Assembly (NCBI GenBank): GCA_023417665.1
Contig: JAEZFA010000336.1
Coordinates: 1 to 8,036, forward strand
Direction of reading: 5' to 3'
DNA from: Pseudomonadota bacterium
GTDB taxonomy: Bacteria > Pseudomonadota > Alphaproteobacteria > Rhizobiales > Xanthobacteraceae
DNA length: 8,036 bases
Both the position numbers and the translations under genes were made by a program. The notes under the pieces are model-generated. The model searched no databases. It was not told the DNA's origin and worked only from the letters and a program-made list of their open reading frames with translations. Position 1 is the stretch's first letter, and each line of letters opens with the position of its first letter. Of this stretch, positions 6,172 through 8,036 are shown piece by piece.

Positions 6172-6582
6172 TCAACCGGGCATCGCGATCAGTTCGATCA
6201 GGTGCGGGATCAGCGGTTCATCCGCGGGCGGCATCGGATAGTCGCGAAGCCGGTTCGGTCTGACCCAGGCGAGTTCTTGCCCCTCCAGCGGTCGCACATC
6301 GCCTTCCCAGCGCCGGCAAACCCACAGCGGCATCAGCAGCTGGAATTGCGGATAGGTATGGCTTGCGAACGTCAGCGGCGCGAGACACGCCTCCTGCACT
6401 TGGATACCCAGTTCCTCCCTCAATTCGCGGATGAGAGTCATCTCCGGCCGCTCGCCCGGATCGACTTTGCCGCCGGGAAACTCCCAAAGCCCCGCCATAT
6501 CCTTGCCGGCGGGACGTTTTGCGAGCAGCACCCGGCCGTCTGCATCGATCAGTGCGCAAGCGGCGACAAGCAGCAGTTTCAC
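6172..6582 (-). CDS. mutT: MutT-type Nudix hydrolase ((deoxy)nucleoside triphosphate pyrophosphohydrolase)
   Basis: MutT hydrolyses 8-oxo-dGTP (and related oxidised nucleotides) to the monophosphate, preventing A:T to C:G transversions. The 136-residue protein opens KLLLVAACALIDADGRVLLA and carries a complete Nudix box G-x5-E-x7-RE-L-x-EE-x-GI (G38, E44, R52, E53, E56, E57, G59, I60). WEFPGGKVDPGE (33-44) is typical of MutT proper, and PLWVCRRWEGDVRPLEGQE leads into the usual PANxxL-like region, here VRPNRLRDYPMPPADEPLI. The longest frame begins at TTG 6597, but GTG 6582 is preferred: it puts K-L-L-L-V at the N-terminus as in relatives and has AGG 8 nt upstream. It follows argJ by 81 nt and precedes the pilin gene by 16 nt. 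Substrate is inferred from family. Confidence 0.93.
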   Translation of the reverse strand: MKLLLVAACALIDADGRVLLAKRPAGKDMAGLWEFPGGKVDPGERPEMTLIRELREELGIQVQEACLAPLTFASHTYPQFQLLMPLWVCRRWEGDVRPLEGQELAWVRPNRLRDYPMPPADEPLIPHLIELIAMPG

Positions 6583-6627
6583 GGAAAAGACCTGCAATTG
6601 GCGTTAAGAAGCACGGTCAACGATGGC

Positions 6628-6641
6628 TTAAGATTTAAGAT
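6628..6641. repeat. AT-rich tandem TTAAGAT repeat in the argJ-mutT gap
   Basis: Two tandem copies of TTAAGAT lie at 6628-6634 and 6635-6641, with a further TTAAGA at 6604-6609. The 81-nt gap (6583-6663) is strikingly AT-rich next to its surroundings. On the minus strand it contains TTGACC (6620-6615), a -35-like hexamer, but no good -10 at 17 nt, so an internal mutT promoter is possible but weak. No convincing terminator hairpin is visible. Confidence 0.4.
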
Positions 6642-6663
6642 AAAGGGCCGCCTTGGCTTCAAG

Positions 6664-7905
6664 CTAGCTTCGATAATCGCCGTTGATCGCGACATATTCC
6701 TTGGTCAGGTCGCAGGTCAGGACGCGATCCTTGCCCTTGCCGATCCCGAGCGCGATCTTCAGCGAGATTTCCGGCTTCTTCATCGCTTCCGACACCGCCG
6801 CCTCGTCGTAGGACGGATCGCGCGCACCCTTGTGCGCGACCCGGATGCCGTTGAACCAGATCGAAAGCCGGTCGCGGTCCGCGGGCTCGCCCGCCTTGCC
6901 GACCGCCATGACCACGCGTCCCCAGTTCGCATCCTCGCCGGCAATCGCGGTCTTCACGAGCGGCGAGTTCGCGACCGACATCGCGATCCTGCGCGCGGAA
7001 GATTTGTTCTTCGCGCCTTCGACCGTGATCTCGACGAGCTTGCGCGCACCCTCGCCGTCGCGTGCGACCTGTTCGGCAAGATTGCCGAGCACCTGCATCA
7101 GCGCCTTGCGGAACGCCTTGAGCGCGGGGTCCTTGGCTTTCGTGATCGCCGGCGCGCCGCGCTTCGCCGCAGCCCCGGTCGCGAACAGCAGAAGCGTATC
7201 GGAGGTCGAGGTGTCGCCGTCGATCGTGACGGCGTTGAAGGTGTCTTCCACCCCTTCGGACAGGAGCTTCTGCAAGGCTTTCCCCGAGATCGGCGCGTCG
7301 GTGAAGACGAAGGAGAGCATGGTCGCCATGTCGGGGGCGATCATGCCGGCACCTTTGGCGATGCCGCAGATGGTGACGCTCGCCTTGCCGAGTTTTGCCC
7401 GCGCCATCGCGGTCTTCGGAAAGGTGTCAGTGGTCATGATCGCGCGCGCCGCGTCGAGGAAATGACCCGGCTCCGCCCGCGTCAGGATTTCATCGAGCAC
7501 GCCGTCGAATTTCTTCGCGTCGAGCGGCTCGCCGATGACGCCGGTGGACGCCACGAAAACTTCCGAAGGCTTGCAGCCGATCGCCTTGCCCGCGAGCTTG
7601 GTGGTGAAGCGGACCTGCTCGCGGCCGTTCCTGCCGGTAAAGGCATTGGCGTTGCCGGAATTCACGACAAGGCCCAGCGCGGTCCCGCGCTTGACCTGCT
7701 CGCGGCACCATTCGACCGGCGCGGACGGGCATTTCGAGCGCGTGAAGACGCCGGCGACCTGCGTCCCCTTGTCGAAGACGGCGAACAGCACGTCGGTGCG
7801 GCCCTTGTACTTGATGCCCGCCGATCCGGTCGCAAGCCGCACGCCCTCGATGGCGGGCGGATCGATGAAATCCTTCGGCGCAAGCGGCGAGACGGTCGTG
7901 CTCAT
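6664..7905 (-). CDS. argJ: Bifunctional glutamate N-acetyltransferase / amino-acid acetyltransferase ArgJ
   Basis: ArgJ transfers acetyl from N-acetylornithine to glutamate, recycling the acetyl group in arginine biosynthesis; many bacterial forms also use acetyl-CoA. The 413-residue precursor self-cleaves into alpha and beta chains. The cleavage motif GMIAPDMATMLSF is intact: cut between A194 and nucleophile T195. Other hallmarks are the VNSGNANAFTG segment (81-91), ASTGVIGEPL (119-128), ITIDGDTSTSD-like VTIDGDTSTSD (226-236), AGEDANWGRVVMA (322-334), and the C-terminal YVAINGDYRS. Length is normal (about 400-415). ATG 7905 is chosen because GAGG lies 6 nt upstream; a longer frame from 7980 would run through the terminator hairpin. 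Mono- or bifunctionality cannot be told from sequence. Transcription probably starts from the TATAAG promoter just upstream and may read into mutT and the pilin gene. Confidence 0.97.
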   Translation of the reverse strand: MSTTVSPLAPKDFIDPPAIEGVRLATGSAGIKYKGRTDVLFAVFDKGTQVAGVFTRSKCPSAPVEWCREQVKRGTALGLVVNSGNANAFTGRNGREQVRFTTKLAGKAIGCKPSEVFVASTGVIGEPLDAKKFDGVLDEILTRAEPGHFLDAARAIMTTDTFPKTAMARAKLGKASVTICGIAKGAGMIAPDMATMLSFVFTDAPISGKALQKLLSEGVEDTFNAVTIDGDTSTSDTLLLFATGAAAKRGAPAITKAKDPALKAFRKALMQVLGNLAEQVARDGEGARKLVEITVEGAKNKSSARRIAMSVANSPLVKTAIAGEDANWGRVVMAVGKAGEPADRDRLSIWFNGIRVAHKGARDPSYDEAAVSEAMKKPEISLKIALGIGKGKDRVLTCDLTKEYVAINGDYRS

Positions 7906-7927
7906 GTTCAACCTCGTTCGGGCGGTT

Positions 7928-7956
7928 CTTATAGCAAAATGGCCGGAGCGTTTCAG
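7928..7956 (-). promoter_or_regulatory. Candidate argJ promoter overlapping the upstream terminator
   Basis: On the minus strand CTGAAA (7956-7951) and TATAAG (7933-7928) are separated by exactly 17 nt. The -10 matches the sigma-70 consensus at five of six bases and the -35 at four. Transcription would begin about 20 nt before the argJ start codon. The -35 hexamer lies in the loop of the hairpin at 7939-7967. Confidence 0.45.
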
Positions 7957-7967
7957 GCTCCGGCCAT
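7939..7967 (-). terminator. Intrinsic terminator of the gene entering from the right edge
   Basis: An 11-bp perfect stem (ATGGCCGGAGC / GCTCCGGCCAT, 7939-7949 and 7957-7967) with a 7-nt loop follows the stop codon at 7991-7993 by about 23 nt. On the minus strand it runs into TTTTGC; the first of these T residues pairs in the stem. It is well placed to end the upstream gene before argJ. Confidence 0.75.
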
Positions 7968-7990
7968 AAGACGATTGCAAGACAGCAGGA

Positions 7991-8036
7991 TTACTTCTTC
8001 TTGGGATCCGCCTTCGGGTCAGCCTTAGGATCTGCC
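7991..8036 (-). CDS. C-terminal tip of an unidentified protein ending in ADPK repeats (possibly a parvulin-type peptidyl-prolyl isomerase)
   Basis: Only 15 codons and one extra base are inside the window. The minus-strand frame reads ADPKADPKADPKKK then TAA: three exact ADPK units plus two lysines, a low-complexity, lysine-rich tail. The frame is supported by the repeat, the stop codon and the terminator just beyond. The identity is not visible in the sequence. I recall that in many Hyphomicrobiales a SurA/PpiC-type peptidyl-prolyl isomerase with an Ala/Pro/Lys-rich tail precedes argJ, so that is the leading guess. Confidence 0.6.
   Translation of the reverse strand, partial: ADPKADPKADPKKK

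Noticed and set aside
7906..7980. A 25-residue N-terminal extension of ArgJ from 7980
   Set aside because: It would translate the terminator hairpin and promoter region; ATG 7905 has a proper GAGG site and a family-typical N-terminus.
6001..8028. A 675-codon open frame on the plus strand
   Set aside because: It lies entirely antisense to pilin, mutT and argJ, which have clear family motifs; its product is Arg/Asp/His-rich with no recognisable domain, as expected for a shadow frame in GC-rich DNA.
1..8036. A new defence, mobile or biosynthetic system
   Set aside because: I looked for integrases, transposases, toxin-antitoxin pairs, CRISPR repeats, tRNA-linked attachment sites and unknown gene clusters; nearly every gene belongs to a known core family and none of these was seen.

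Overview
The window is high-GC chromosomal DNA with dense, short-gapped genes, several GTG/TTG starts and long antisense open frames caused by GC bias. The gene set (lysC, ubiG, DUF1178, a Nit-type amidase, comF, an NDUFAF5-like methyltransferase, a Flp pilin, mutT, argJ) and a Bradyrhizobium-type palindromic repeat point to an alphaproteobacterium of the order Hyphomicrobiales, probably near Bradyrhizobiaceae/Xanthobacteraceae. That placement comes from recognising gene order and protein style, not from a search.

Layout. Positions 1-568 (minus) carry the N-terminal 189 residues of aspartate kinase LysC. A 129-bp divergent spacer holds a plausible lysC promoter and a strong hairpin in its leader. 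Positions 698-2691 (plus) form a tight three-gene operon: ubiG (ubiquinone O-methyltransferase), a small YdhR/ABM-like protein, and a ten-helix EamA/DMT transporter that starts inside the preceding stop codon. A convergent spacer (2692-2876) contains a REPIN-like double palindrome. Positions 2877-5021 (minus) form a second operon, read comF, Nit-type amidase, DUF1178. Divergent from comF, an NDUFAF5-like methyltransferase runs 5083-5970 (plus) and ends 2 nt from the end of a small Flp pilin gene. Reading leftwards from the right edge are the 3' tip of an unidentified gene (probably a peptidyl-prolyl isomerase), its terminator, argJ, mutT and the Flp pilin gene.

How the genes relate. Most are core housekeeping functions: amino-acid biosynthesis (LysC, ArgJ), ubiquinone and respiratory-chain maturation (UbiG, possibly the NDUFAF5-like protein), metabolite or nucleotide repair (Nit amidase, MutT), and DNA uptake or a related PRTase role (ComF). 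I see no mobile element, phage, CRISPR array, RNA gene or defence island, and no convincing new multi-gene system. The most useful oddities are local: a Flp pilin with Cys in place of the usual Tyr next to the conserved Glu, a methyltransferase-family protein without a recognisable glycine-rich SAM loop, an argJ promoter candidate nested in the upstream gene's terminator hairpin, the absence of a glutaredoxin gene I would expect between comF and the amidase, and a hairpin in the lysC leader.
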